From: JAENVU01 sp031430375
Lineage (GTDB): Bacteria; Actinomycetota; Acidimicrobiia; IMCC26256; JAENVU01
Direction: 5' to 3'
NCBI GenBank assembly: GCA_031430375.1
Contig: JANPBJ010000283.1
Span: 1-21,984 of the forward strand
Length of the DNA: 21,984 nucleotides
Below the pieces are notes generated by a model. That model did no database searches. It was not told where the DNA came from and saw only the letters and a list, made by a program, of their open reading frames with translations. The position numbers and the translations under genes were made by a program. Shown here piece by piece: positions 1 through 6,879 of the stretch (position 1 is the first letter of the stretch; the number at the start of each line of letters is the position of its first letter).

Positions 1-2
1 GT

Positions 3-140
3 GCGGAGCTACGCGCCTGTGATTGCACCGGAGATCACGCGGAGGTGGTGGTCGACGTGGAAGGGGCCACTGGCAGATCCCGCGCCGAGGTACGTCTCGC
101 GTGCGGTCTGGTGGGATCCGATTGTGGTTCCGACTGGTAA
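3..140 (+). CDS. C-terminal fragment of a truncated gene, possibly TadE-like
   Basis: Frame 3 is open from the left edge to a TAA at 138-140. It reads like real protein, with stretches such as ACDCTGDHAEVVVDVEGATG and RAEVRLACG, and its codons are richer in third-position G/C than those of the competing frame 1 ORF that runs to 186. The gene starts outside the window. In mycobacteria a small TadE-like pilus-assembly protein is encoded near the DUF1998 helicase, and the alternating hydrophobic tail here would suit such a protein. That identity is inference from neighbourhood only. The fragment is too short to recognise on its own. Confidence 0.35.
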   Translation, partial: AELRACDCTGDHAEVVVDVEGATGRSRAEVRLACGLVGSDCGSDW

Positions 141-203
141 AACGAACCGGGGCCGTTCGCGGGGCGCTCCGGCGGCAGTCGATTGACTTGCTACCGTCGA
201 GCG

Positions 204-965
204 ATGTGGCGCGCCCGATGTGGTTTCGTTCTTGCAACGGCGGCCGCGCTCATGGTGGGCGGCGCATGCAGCGCCGACGCGTCACAGCTGTCGAACCGGA
301 TTGGAGATTGCGCGTTCGCACCGAACGCTCAATGTGCGAACCAGGACCTCGGAGCCGTCACGGTTCCGTCGACGGATCTGACCGGAGCCGATTTCACGGG
401 GTCGGATTTCCGTCGGGCGGACCTGCGCTACACGATCCTACGGAACGCAACGCTTGCGGGTGCCGACCTCAGCGAGGCCGATCTGACCGGTTCTGATCTG
501 CGGGGAGCGGACCTTTCGGGAGCGGTGCTGTTTTCAACTTCGTTCAACGACGCTCGGTGGGAGGGATCCAACCGGTCGGGAGCTCGCTACTGCGAGACGC
601 TGTTCCCCGACGGTTCGGTGTCCGACTGTGTGGATCTCGATGTCAAGATCCCTTTGAGTTCGGTCACTCCGCCGAGTGTGGTGAGGTTCGCGCCGCGTGC
701 CCCGGTGCGATGTTTCCACGATGCTCTGGGCCAGGGCATCGAGGTCGACTGGGTCTTGCGGGACGCCTTGAGCGCAGGGTTCTTGGTCGATGGCATTCAG
801 GCGAGTTCCGCCACGGGATCCCGCGGTATCAACCGCATCCCGTTTCCCTGTGATCGCAAGAGCCACCGGGTCACGATCCAAGGGTTCGGCAGCGTGTCTC
901 CGCTTGCGTCGTCATCGTTTTCCCTCACGTTGGGGCCTGGCACTGCCTCCGAACCGGTCAGGTAA
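204..965 (+). CDS. Secreted pentapeptide-repeat protein
   Basis: The protein is 253 residues from the ATG at 204. An in-frame TTG at 183 is possible, but the ATG places the signal peptide properly: positive residues (MWRARC), a hydrophobic run at about 8-20, then GGAC at 19-22. The cysteine could be lipidated, but the lipobox is poor (Gly where Leu or Val is usual). Residues about 57-115 are pentapeptide repeats of the A(D/N)Lxx type (LTGADF, RRADL, AGADL, SEADL, RGADL), which fold as a right-handed quadrilateral beta-helix. The remaining part has about six cysteines (GDC, AQC, YCE, SDC, VRC, FPC) that may form disulfides outside the cell. The function is unknown. The gene stands alone on the plus strand and converges on the helicase gene with 8 bases between stops. 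Confidence 0.75.
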   Translation: MWRARCGFVLATAAALMVGGACSADASQLSNRIGDCAFAPNAQCANQDLGAVTVPSTDLTGADFTGSDFRRADLRYTILRNATLAGADLSEADLTGSDLRGADLSGAVLFSTSFNDARWEGSNRSGARYCETLFPDGSVSDCVDLDVKIPLSSVTPPSVVRFAPRAPVRCFHDALGQGIEVDWVLRDALSAGFLVDGIQASSATGSRGINRIPFPCDRKSHRVTIQGFGSVSPLASSSFSLTLGPGTASEPVR

Positions 966-973
966 TTCCGAGG

Positions 974-3274
974 TCAAGCGCTGGCGGCTCCCGCGGATCC
1001 CCGATCGGCGAGGGTGCGTAAGAGGCGAAGCGCAGCGTGCTTGTCGAGGTACTCGTTCCAGTTCCCGCATTTCGGCGACTGCACGCACGACGGACAGCCC
1101 GCGTCGCAGGCACAGGCACTGACGAGTTCGGTCGTGGCCCGAACATGTGCGTCGAGGTCGGCGAACGCCAGAGGTGCGATCCCGGCCCCGCCCGGGTAGC
1201 CGTCGTAGATGAAGATGGTGGGCAATCCGGTGGCCGGGTGGACCGCCATTGAGACGCCGCCGACATCCCACCGATCACAGATCGCGAACAACGGCAGCAT
1301 GCCGATCATCGCGTGCTCCGCGGCGTGGACCGCACCGATGATCTGAGGCGCGGCGATGCCCGCCATCGCGAGCGTCTCCGGTGTGATGGTGTACCAAACC
1401 GCCTGCGTTCTCAGGGTGCGGGCCGGAACGTCGAGCGGGACGATTTCGATGCTTTCTCGAGTGGAGATGCGCGTCCGTTGGTATGCGACCACCTGGTTCG
1501 TGACTTCGACGATCCCGAGATACGCGCGACCGCCACCGCACGGCGCCTGTGCGTCGGTGGCGATGATGGCGATCTCGGTGTCTTCGCGCGGTTGGGTGTA
1601 CTCGTCAGCATCGTCAGCGGGTGAGAGGTGCGCTTCGCGGGCATCGACATCGAGCGTGTCGACTCGCCACTGGCGGCCCTGGTGAAGGTAGAGCGCGCCA
1701 GGATGCGCGACCGAGTAGATCCGAGCACCGTCGACGGTGCCGATGGTCGGTCGGTCGGGTTCGTTACTCACTAATGCGAACTCGGCGCACGCACCGTTTC
1801 GCAGGCCCACAGTGGGTGCTGGTGGATTGCGCCCGGCCCAGTACATCTTTCCGCCGCGGGGTTTGAGGAGATCGTCGTGGACGAGATCGCGGACCGCATC
1901 GTCGAGACCGTCACCGAACCACGCGGTGTCTTCCGGGGTCAGCGGGAGTTCATGAGCCGCACAACCGATGTGCGGGCGGAGTACGTAGGGATTCGCGGGG
2001 TTGATCACCGCGGCCTCCGCGCCTCTGGTGAAGAGCTCATCGGGATGGGCGGCGTACCACTGGTCGAGCTGATCGTCGCCCGCGACGAGGACGGCCGCGG
2101 CGCGCTGACCGGTCCGGCCGGCTCGGCCGACCTGTTGGCGCAGCGACGCCAACGTCCCCGGAAACCCATTGAGTACGACCGCGTCCAGGCCACCGACGTC
2201 GATACCGAGCTCCAAGGCGTTCGTGGCCGCGAGACCGAGGAGTTCACCACTCGTCAACCGTTGCTCGAGCGCTCGCCGTTCTTCGGGAAGGTACCCCGCG
2301 CGGTAGGCGGCGATACGGGAGGCAGCATCGGGCGCGCGGTCGGTTGCTAAGCGGCGGGCGTGGCTCGCCACCAGCTCGGCGCCTCGGCGGCTGCGGGTGA
2401 ACGCAAGGGTTGGATGGCCCGCGGCCACGAAGCGACTCAGGATCTCTGCGGTTTCGACGTTGGCCGAGGCTCGTGCGCCAGTGGTGGCGTCAAGGAACGG
2501 ACGTTGCCAGAACGCGAATCCGCGCTCGGCTTGGGGCGAGCCGTCGTCGTCGACGAGCGCTACCGGCGCGCCCAGCATCGTGGCAGCGAGTTCGGCCGGA
2601 TTGCCGATGGTGGCGCTCGCGAAACAGAAGGTGGGGTTCGCGTTGTAGTGAGCGCAGATGCGACGAAGCCGACGCAACAGATTTGCAACGTGACTCCCGA
2701 AGATGCCGCGAGTCGCGTGGAGTTCGTCGATCACCACCAACTGGAGCCGCATGAGGAAGGTCGACCACCGCTGGTGATAGGGGAGCATCCCCTGGTGCAG
2801 CATCTCGGGGTTGGTCATGACCACCGTCGCGTTCTTGCGCGCCCAACTGCGGTCGTCCGGCGACGAATCGCCGTCGTAGGTGACCGCACGGAGCCCGGGG
2901 ACCAGCCAGCTGCGCAACGACCGAAGTTGGTCGTGTGCGAGCGCCTTGGTAGGGAACAGCAGCAACGCGGTATCCGAGGATCCTCGTACCGCAGCATCGA
3001 CGATCGGGAGTTGGTAACACAGTGATTTCCCCGAAGCCGTGCCGGTGGCGACCACCACGTTGGTACCGGCGCGGAGGTGATTGATCGCCTCCACCTGATG
3101 GGTGTAGAGCTCGGTCAACCCCCGGCTGGCGAGGCGGGCGACGAGCTCGGGGTGAAAAGGATCGTCGAACGGTGCGGTCCGAGCCGCACGAGCGGGAAGG
3201 TTTGTTCGATAGATGGTGCGCTCGTACAACTCCGGGTCAGCAACGATCGCGTCGAGCGCATCGACGGCGTCCAT
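974..3274 (-). CDS. DEAD/DEAH-box helicase with C-terminal DUF1998 domain (MrfA/YprA-like)
   Basis: This is a 766-residue superfamily 2 helicase. Visible motifs are a Q-motif-like LYTHQ at 56-60, Walker A GTASGKS at 78-84, a DELH Walker B at 183-186 within VVIDELHATRG, SAT at about 220-222, and motif VI QQVGRAGR at 380-387. The C-terminal third carries the DUF1998 signature (YDGYPGGAGIAPLAF) and a cysteine cluster at about 721-736 (CACDAGCPSCVQSPKC), the presumed metal-binding site of the family. Bacillus subtilis MrfA, of this architecture, takes part in mitomycin DNA-damage repair, so a DNA repair role is likely. Mycobacterium has a homologue in the wider topA neighbourhood. The gene lies last in a minus-strand run, 39 bases after the LCP gene, and probably shares its transcript. 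No clear Shine-Dalgarno precedes the ATG. Confidence 0.9.
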   Translation of the reverse strand: MDAVDALDAIVADPELYERTIYRTNLPARAARTAPFDDPFHPELVARLASRGLTELYTHQVEAINHLRAGTNVVVATGTASGKSLCYQLPIVDAAVRGSSDTALLLFPTKALAHDQLRSLRSWLVPGLRAVTYDGDSSPDDRSWARKNATVVMTNPEMLHQGMLPYHQRWSTFLMRLQLVVIDELHATRGIFGSHVANLLRRLRRICAHYNANPTFCFASATIGNPAELAATMLGAPVALVDDDGSPQAERGFAFWQRPFLDATTGARASANVETAEILSRFVAAGHPTLAFTRSRRGAELVASHARRLATDRAPDAASRIAAYRAGYLPEERRALEQRLTSGELLGLAATNALELGIDVGGLDAVVLNGFPGTLASLRQQVGRAGRTGQRAAAVLVAGDDQLDQWYAAHPDELFTRGAEAAVINPANPYVLRPHIGCAAHELPLTPEDTAWFGDGLDDAVRDLVHDDLLKPRGGKMYWAGRNPPAPTVGLRNGACAEFALVSNEPDRPTIGTVDGARIYSVAHPGALYLHQGRQWRVDTLDVDAREAHLSPADDADEYTQPREDTEIAIIATDAQAPCGGGRAYLGIVEVTNQVVAYQRTRISTRESIEIVPLDVPARTLRTQAVWYTITPETLAMAGIAAPQIIGAVHAAEHAMIGMLPLFAICDRWDVGGVSMAVHPATGLPTIFIYDGYPGGAGIAPLAFADLDAHVRATTELVSACACDAGCPSCVQSPKCGNWNEYLDKHAALRLLRTLADRGSAGAASA

Positions 3275-3313
3275 CGGAGGAGCATCGCACGCCTCTGTGA
3301 CACGGCCCCGTGG

Positions 3314-4231
3314 TTAGTGACTTTGGAGCACGGCGTCGTCGGCGAAGTCTTGGAACAGACTCGTCGCCTCCGCCCCGATTTGGAGGAGGCCGCCGCGGCC
3401 ACTGGTGACCGGGATCACCACGTTGCGGAGGTTCGCCGGGTCCATGGAGAGGCCGAGACGGCCGAGCCCATAGAGGTCCTTGAGCCCGATGCCGTCGATC
3501 TGGGTATGGCGCCCAAGGTCAGCGAGGAGTTCGAGGGTCCTGATGGGCCCAGTGTTTTCGGCCCGGAACTGGCCCAACGCCGCCAGGATCAGGTACCCCT
3601 GGTTCGCGGTTCGGGTGAGGTCGCTATTCGGGAACTGGTGGCGGTTGCGGGCGTAGGCGAGCGCCTGCGTGCCGTTCAGCTTCTGGACCCCAGGCTGGAA
3701 GTCTGCCCCCGAGAACTTGTCCTGCATTCGGAACGGGACGTTCACGGTGAGCCCGCCGAACTCATTGATCATGCCCTGGAACCCATCGAAGTCGGTGCCG
3801 ATCGCGTACGGAATGGTGACGCCGACGGCCGCGGCGATCGTGTCGGCTTGGAGTCGCGGTCCGCCGGCAGCGTACGCCGCGTTGACCTTGTCGACGCCGT
3901 GGCCCGGGATGTTCATGCCGGTGTCGCGCGGGATGTCGAGGATGGTGCCCTGGCGTAGCGCGGGGTTGATACCGATGAGGTGGAGCGCATCGCCGCGAGT
4001 GATGGTGTCACCGGTGCGACCGTCGTTCCCGATGACCAGGAGGAACACCGGGGCGGTGGGACTCGGGGTGTAGTCCGCGTTCGCGGTCTTGGTGATGGTG
4101 AACCAACGAGTGGCCGACGCGCCTGGGACCTGAACACCGGCCAGCCAGAGCGCCACCAGTGTTGCGAAGGTGAGGGCGATGACGAGTGGGAGCGTCACGA
4201 AAACGGTGCGGACGGGGTGGCGGCGAATCAC
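3314..4231 (-). CDS. LytR-CpsA-Psr (LCP) family protein
   Basis: The protein is 305 residues, with a short basic N-terminus, one membrane helix at about 9-31 and an extracellular LCP domain. LCP enzymes move undecaprenyl-pyrophosphate-linked glycans onto peptidoglycan. Recognisable blocks are FLLVIGNDGR, GDTITRGDALHLIGINP, DIPRD (the catalytic-region arginine), GVDKVNAAYAAGGP, a central FDGFQGMINEFGGLTVNVP, and the closing LAYARNRHQFPNSDLTRTANQ with its conserved Arg/Asp/Arg pattern. The GTG start at 4231 overlaps the stop of the upstream lipoprotein gene as GTGA, so translation is probably coupled. The TRGDALHLIGIN block replaces the more usual RSDTIML-type wording, a small divergence. The substrate glycan cannot be told from sequence. 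Confidence 0.88.
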   Translation of the reverse strand: MIRRHPVRTVFVTLPLVIALTFATLVALWLAGVQVPGASATRWFTITKTANADYTPSPTAPVFLLVIGNDGRTGDTITRGDALHLIGINPALRQGTILDIPRDTGMNIPGHGVDKVNAAYAAGGPRLQADTIAAAVGVTIPYAIGTDFDGFQGMINEFGGLTVNVPFRMQDKFSGADFQPGVQKLNGTQALAYARNRHQFPNSDLTRTANQGYLILAALGQFRAENTGPIRTLELLADLGRHTQIDGIGLKDLYGLGRLGLSMDPANLRNVVIPVTSGRGGLLQIGAEATSLFQDFADDAVLQSH

Positions 4232-4890
4232 GGTTTGGTGCCCCCGGTGGTCGTGGTCGAATCGGCCGCGAGACCGGTGCCTTCGCGGGTGACGGCGAGC
4301 TTGAAGCTCAAAATCTTCCAGGCGCCGGCGTCGCGCGTGAAGATCAGTTCACCGGTGCGATGGATGACGAAAGGGCCCAGCTGGCTGTTCGCGGTCACCG
4401 TCAGATCCAAGGTGGTTCCGATGAGATCTACCGCGCCCTGCTTGTCGGCGAGGCCGGTGAGGTTGACCGGAGCCAAGGTCGCTTTGGTGGTCCCGGTCAC
4501 CGGGCCGAGGCCGGAATCAACCAACGCGTCAGCGTCGGGTCCATCCAATGTTGGAGCCGCGCTGGGGGTCATGAGTGTTTTCAGCGCGGCGCTCGGAGGT
4601 GCGGTCGCCTTGGCCTTGAGAGGATCGAGTGTCGCAGCCTTGATATAGGCGCCGATGGCCGCAACGACTGCGTCGCGGTCGGAATCGGCAAGTGGGACAA
4701 CGGCACCCGCCGAGGCCACGTTGACCAACCCGACGTTGACCTGGACCCTTGCGTCGGGACGGGCGGCCGGTCGCGAGGAGGCAGCAGACTTCGGCGTGGA
4801 ACTATCGCTCGAGCAACCGGCAAGTGCGCTGATCGTCAGACTGAGAGCGATCACGGTCGTGAGGCGCGCGGCACGTGAGTGGTGATTCAT
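4228..4890 (-). CDS. Putative lipoprotein coupled to the LCP gene
   Basis: The protein is 220 residues. The N-terminus is a clean lipoprotein signal: positive MNHHSRAARL, a hydrophobic stretch, then the lipobox LAGC with Cys about 25, followed by a Ser/Pro/Ala-rich linker. The mature part has a helical region (AVVAAIGAYIKAATLDPLKAK) and a C-terminal beta-rich segment (TLDLTVTANSQLGPF, GAWKILSFKLAVTREG), a layout reminiscent of NTF2-like accessory proteins. I do not recognise a named family. Its TGA overlaps the GTG of the LCP gene, so the two proteins are likely made together and may act together at the cell envelope. The ceoB-like gene ends 54 bases upstream on the same strand, so it could be part of a longer transcript. 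Confidence 0.75.
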   Translation of the reverse strand: MNHHSRAARLTTVIALSLTISALAGCSSDSSTPKSAASSRPAARPDARVQVNVGLVNVASAGAVVPLADSDRDAVVAAIGAYIKAATLDPLKAKATAPPSAALKTLMTPSAAPTLDGPDADALVDSGLGPVTGTTKATLAPVNLTGLADKQGAVDLIGTTLDLTVTANSQLGPFVIHRTGELIFTRDAGAWKILSFKLAVTREGTGLAADSTTTTGGTKP

Positions 4891-4944
4891 GGGCTGATCA
4901 GGATGGCATGGGTCGCAGTGCCTCGTGGGGAGCCTCGGGAAGGT

Positions 4945-5604
4945 TTAGTACTCGGGACCATGGAGCAGTTGACGTTCGAGCCCATCGAGTGCGGAGAGAT
5001 TCACCATGATGTGCAGGATGTCACCGTCTTGACCCACCAGGTCCGGCTGCGCGACGAGCGTGGCGCCGAGGCGGGTGACCGCCGCGAGCGCGAAGCTCCC
5101 GGGAGTCGCAAGACTGCTGAGCTTCTTGCCGGCCCACGCCGGCGTCACGTTGCGCTCGACCAGTCCGACCGCGCCGGACGAGTCGGTCCAATCGGCGACG
5201 GCGTCGCGGGGCACGAGTCGGCGCAGCACCTGGTCGGTGGTCCACGCCACGGTTGCAACCGTAGGAATCCCGAGGCGTTGGTAGATCACGGCGCGCCGCG
5301 GGTCGTAGATACGGGCGACGACATTTTCGACTTCGAAGGTCTCGCGGGCGACGCGCGCGGCCATGATGTTCGAGTTGTCGCCGCTCGTCACCGCGGCCAT
5401 CGCTCGGGCGTCGTGGATGCCGGCTTCGATGAGCGTGTCGCGGTCGAAACCGAACCCCAAGATGCGGTTGCCGGTGAAGCCAGTCGGCAGGCGGCCGAAT
5501 GCTTCCTTCTTCTTGTCAATCACCGAGACCGTGTGGTCTTGGCGCTGGAGGGCACCGGCCAACTCACTTCCGACGCGCCCACATCCCACGACCACAACGT
5601 GCAC
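4945..5604 (-). CDS. ceoB: TrkA/RCK-type potassium regulator, CeoB-like
   Basis: The protein is 219 residues. The N-terminal Rossmann (RCK_N) domain opens with HVVVVGCGRVGSELAG, a GxGxxG nucleotide-binding loop, and has an acidic residue at the end of beta-2 (VSVIDKKKEAF). It continues FGFDRDTLIEAGI, SGDNSNIMAARVARE and RIYDPRRAVIYQRLGIPTVATV. The wording matches what I recall of mycobacterial CeoB. The last ~70 residues are a TrkA_C (RCK_C) ligand-binding domain. Such proteins gate K+ channels or transporters in response to NAD(H), ATP or c-di-AMP. I chose GTG at 5604 because AAGGGA lies about 6 bases upstream and the family usually starts right before the first strand; ATG at 5628 is the alternative but lacks an SD. 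It diverges from the OB-fold gene across 135 bases. Confidence 0.9.
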   Translation of the reverse strand: MHVVVVGCGRVGSELAGALQRQDHTVSVIDKKKEAFGRLPTGFTGNRILGFGFDRDTLIEAGIHDARAMAAVTSGDNSNIMAARVARETFEVENVVARIYDPRRAVIYQRLGIPTVATVAWTTDQVLRRLVPRDAVADWTDSSGAVGLVERNVTPAWAGKKLSSLATPGSFALAAVTRLGATLVAQPDLVGQDGDILHIMVNLSALDGLERQLLHGPEY

Positions 5605-5739
5605 GGCTGATCCCTTCGTCTGGTTCATTGGCCCCGGGCGGGCTGAGCCGATGCTAACGGCGGTACCGTTGCGGTCCGGGTTCGCGAGGCCGGCTGTGGT
5701 CGGTCTCACCAGATGGTGGTCGAGTGACAAGGGGAACTG

Positions 5740-6093
5740 ATGGGTGTCCGTAACTTTGTGAAACGGGTCGGTCAGTCGACCGAGGACTCGGACCGCGCCC
5801 GACTCACTGCGTTCTGTGACACCCTGGGCGTGACGCCGTTGGATGCGCTTCCCCTGCGCACGCCCGTGCGGTTCGCCGGCGAAGTGACGTCGTTGCGCAT
5901 CGTGCCCCGAGCTGGCGCGCCGGCGATCGAGATCACCGTCAAGGATGGTCACGGGTCTGCGGTCGCGGTGTTTCTGGGGCGGGGCCGGATCCGCGGGCTC
6001 ACCCCCGGTCGGCGCCTGGTCTTGGAAGGGGTTGTGCTGGCCGAGGGGAACGAGAACGTGACCTACAACCCGGCCTACGAACTGCTCGCCTGA
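5740..6093 (+). CDS. Small OB-fold protein of actinobacterial type (Rv2694c-like)
   Basis: The protein is 117 residues and has no membrane segment. A helical N-terminus (FVKRVGQSTEDSDRARLTAFCDTLG) is followed by an OB-fold-like beta barrel: PVRFAGEVTSLRIVP, APAIEITVKDGHGSAVAVFLGR, IRGLTPGRRLVLEG and the ending NPAYELL. It resembles the OB-fold nucleic-acid-binding family encoded next to ceoB/ceoC in mycobacteria (Rv2694c), and its position beside both ceo-type genes supports that. Its biochemical role is not established as far as I know. AAGGGG about 6 bases before the ATG supports the start. Unlike the mycobacterial layout I recall, here it sits between the two RCK genes on the opposite strand, and its TGA is one base from the ceoC-like stop. 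Confidence 0.82.
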   Translation: MGVRNFVKRVGQSTEDSDRARLTAFCDTLGVTPLDALPLRTPVRFAGEVTSLRIVPRAGAPAIEITVKDGHGSAVAVFLGRGRIRGLTPGRRLVLEGVVLAEGNENVTYNPAYELLA

Positions 6094-6094
6094 G

Positions 6095-6778
6095 TCAGAC
6101 AGTCCCGGGAGTTGAGCCGGTGCCAGTGAGGATCTCGCGGATCTGATCTTCGGAGTCGGGTGTGACCAACGCCAAGACCTCGTCGCCAGCTTCGAAGACC
6201 GACTCACCGCGCGGGACAATGAGGTGATCGGCGCGCAGGATGGCGACGATGGTGGCTTCGCGTGGGACTTCGGTCTCGGCGATCGAGCGTCCGACCACGC
6301 TGGCGTCGCCGGCGAGCGTGACTTCCACGAGCCGCGCCAGTCCGCCTTCGAAGCGCAAGATCTCTACGAGCTTGCCGACGCTCACTGCCTCTTCGACGAG
6401 CGCCGTAATGAGATGCGGGGTTGAGACGAACAGGTCGACGCCCCAGTTCTCGGTGAACATCCACTCGTTCTTCGGGTGGTTCACCCTGGCGATCACCCGG
6501 GGGATGCCGAACTCCTGCTTGGCCAAGAGCGAAACGACGAGGTTGTCTTCGTCGTCACCCGTTGCAGCGACGAGAACTTCACACTGCTCGAGCCCGGCCT
6601 CGCGCAGTGATGAGACTTCGCAGGCGTCACCGACGAACCACTCGATGCCGGCGTCGAGCGTGGCGCGGTCCAGGACCGACTGCTTCTGTTCGATCAGTAG
6701 GACGTCGTGACCAGAGGCGTGGAGGGAGGCGGCGACGTGCTGCCCGACGTTGCCGGCCCCGGCAATAGCGACTTGCAT
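6095..6778 (-). CDS. ceoC: TrkA/RCK-type potassium regulator, CeoC-like
   Basis: The protein is 227 residues. RCK_N begins MQVAIAGAGNVGQHVA, a GxGxxG loop, with the acidic end of beta-2 in LLIEQKQ. It continues GDACEVSSLREAGLEQCEVLVAATGDDEDNLVVSLLAKQEFG and a typical ARVNHPKNEWMF. From about residue 140 an RCK_C domain follows (VVGRSIAETEVPREATIVAILR, VFEAGDEVLALV). It is a paralogue of the CeoB-like protein and probably forms heteromers with it. It is divergent from the first KimA-like gene with 101 bases between starts, which would allow shared control; in M. tuberculosis an APC-type transporter gene lies divergently beside ceoB. Its end converges on the OB-fold gene. Confidence 0.9.
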   Translation of the reverse strand: MQVAIAGAGNVGQHVAASLHASGHDVLLIEQKQSVLDRATLDAGIEWFVGDACEVSSLREAGLEQCEVLVAATGDDEDNLVVSLLAKQEFGIPRVIARVNHPKNEWMFTENWGVDLFVSTPHLITALVEEAVSVGKLVEILRFEGGLARLVEVTLAGDASVVGRSIAETEVPREATIVAILRADHLIVPRGESVFEAGDEVLALVTPDSEDQIREILTGTGSTPGTV

Positions 6779-6879
6779 GGAAGCGAACCTAGCGCTCCCG
6801 AACCGCCGATCGCCGCCTCGGAGGTGTCAGACTCGCCGCCGTTTCCGTTTCTGTTCCCGGCTTCCGGAGTGCATGTCCT

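Noticed and set aside
5605..6219. An N-terminal extension of the CeoB-like protein upstream to 6219
   Set aside because: That stretch is antisense to the OB-fold gene and lacks protein-like character; the Rossmann strand begins at 5604.
6779..6879. A c-di-AMP (ydaO-type) riboswitch ahead of the first KimA-like gene, as in Bacillus
   Set aside because: The leader is only 101 bases and shows none of the conserved riboswitch blocks I know.
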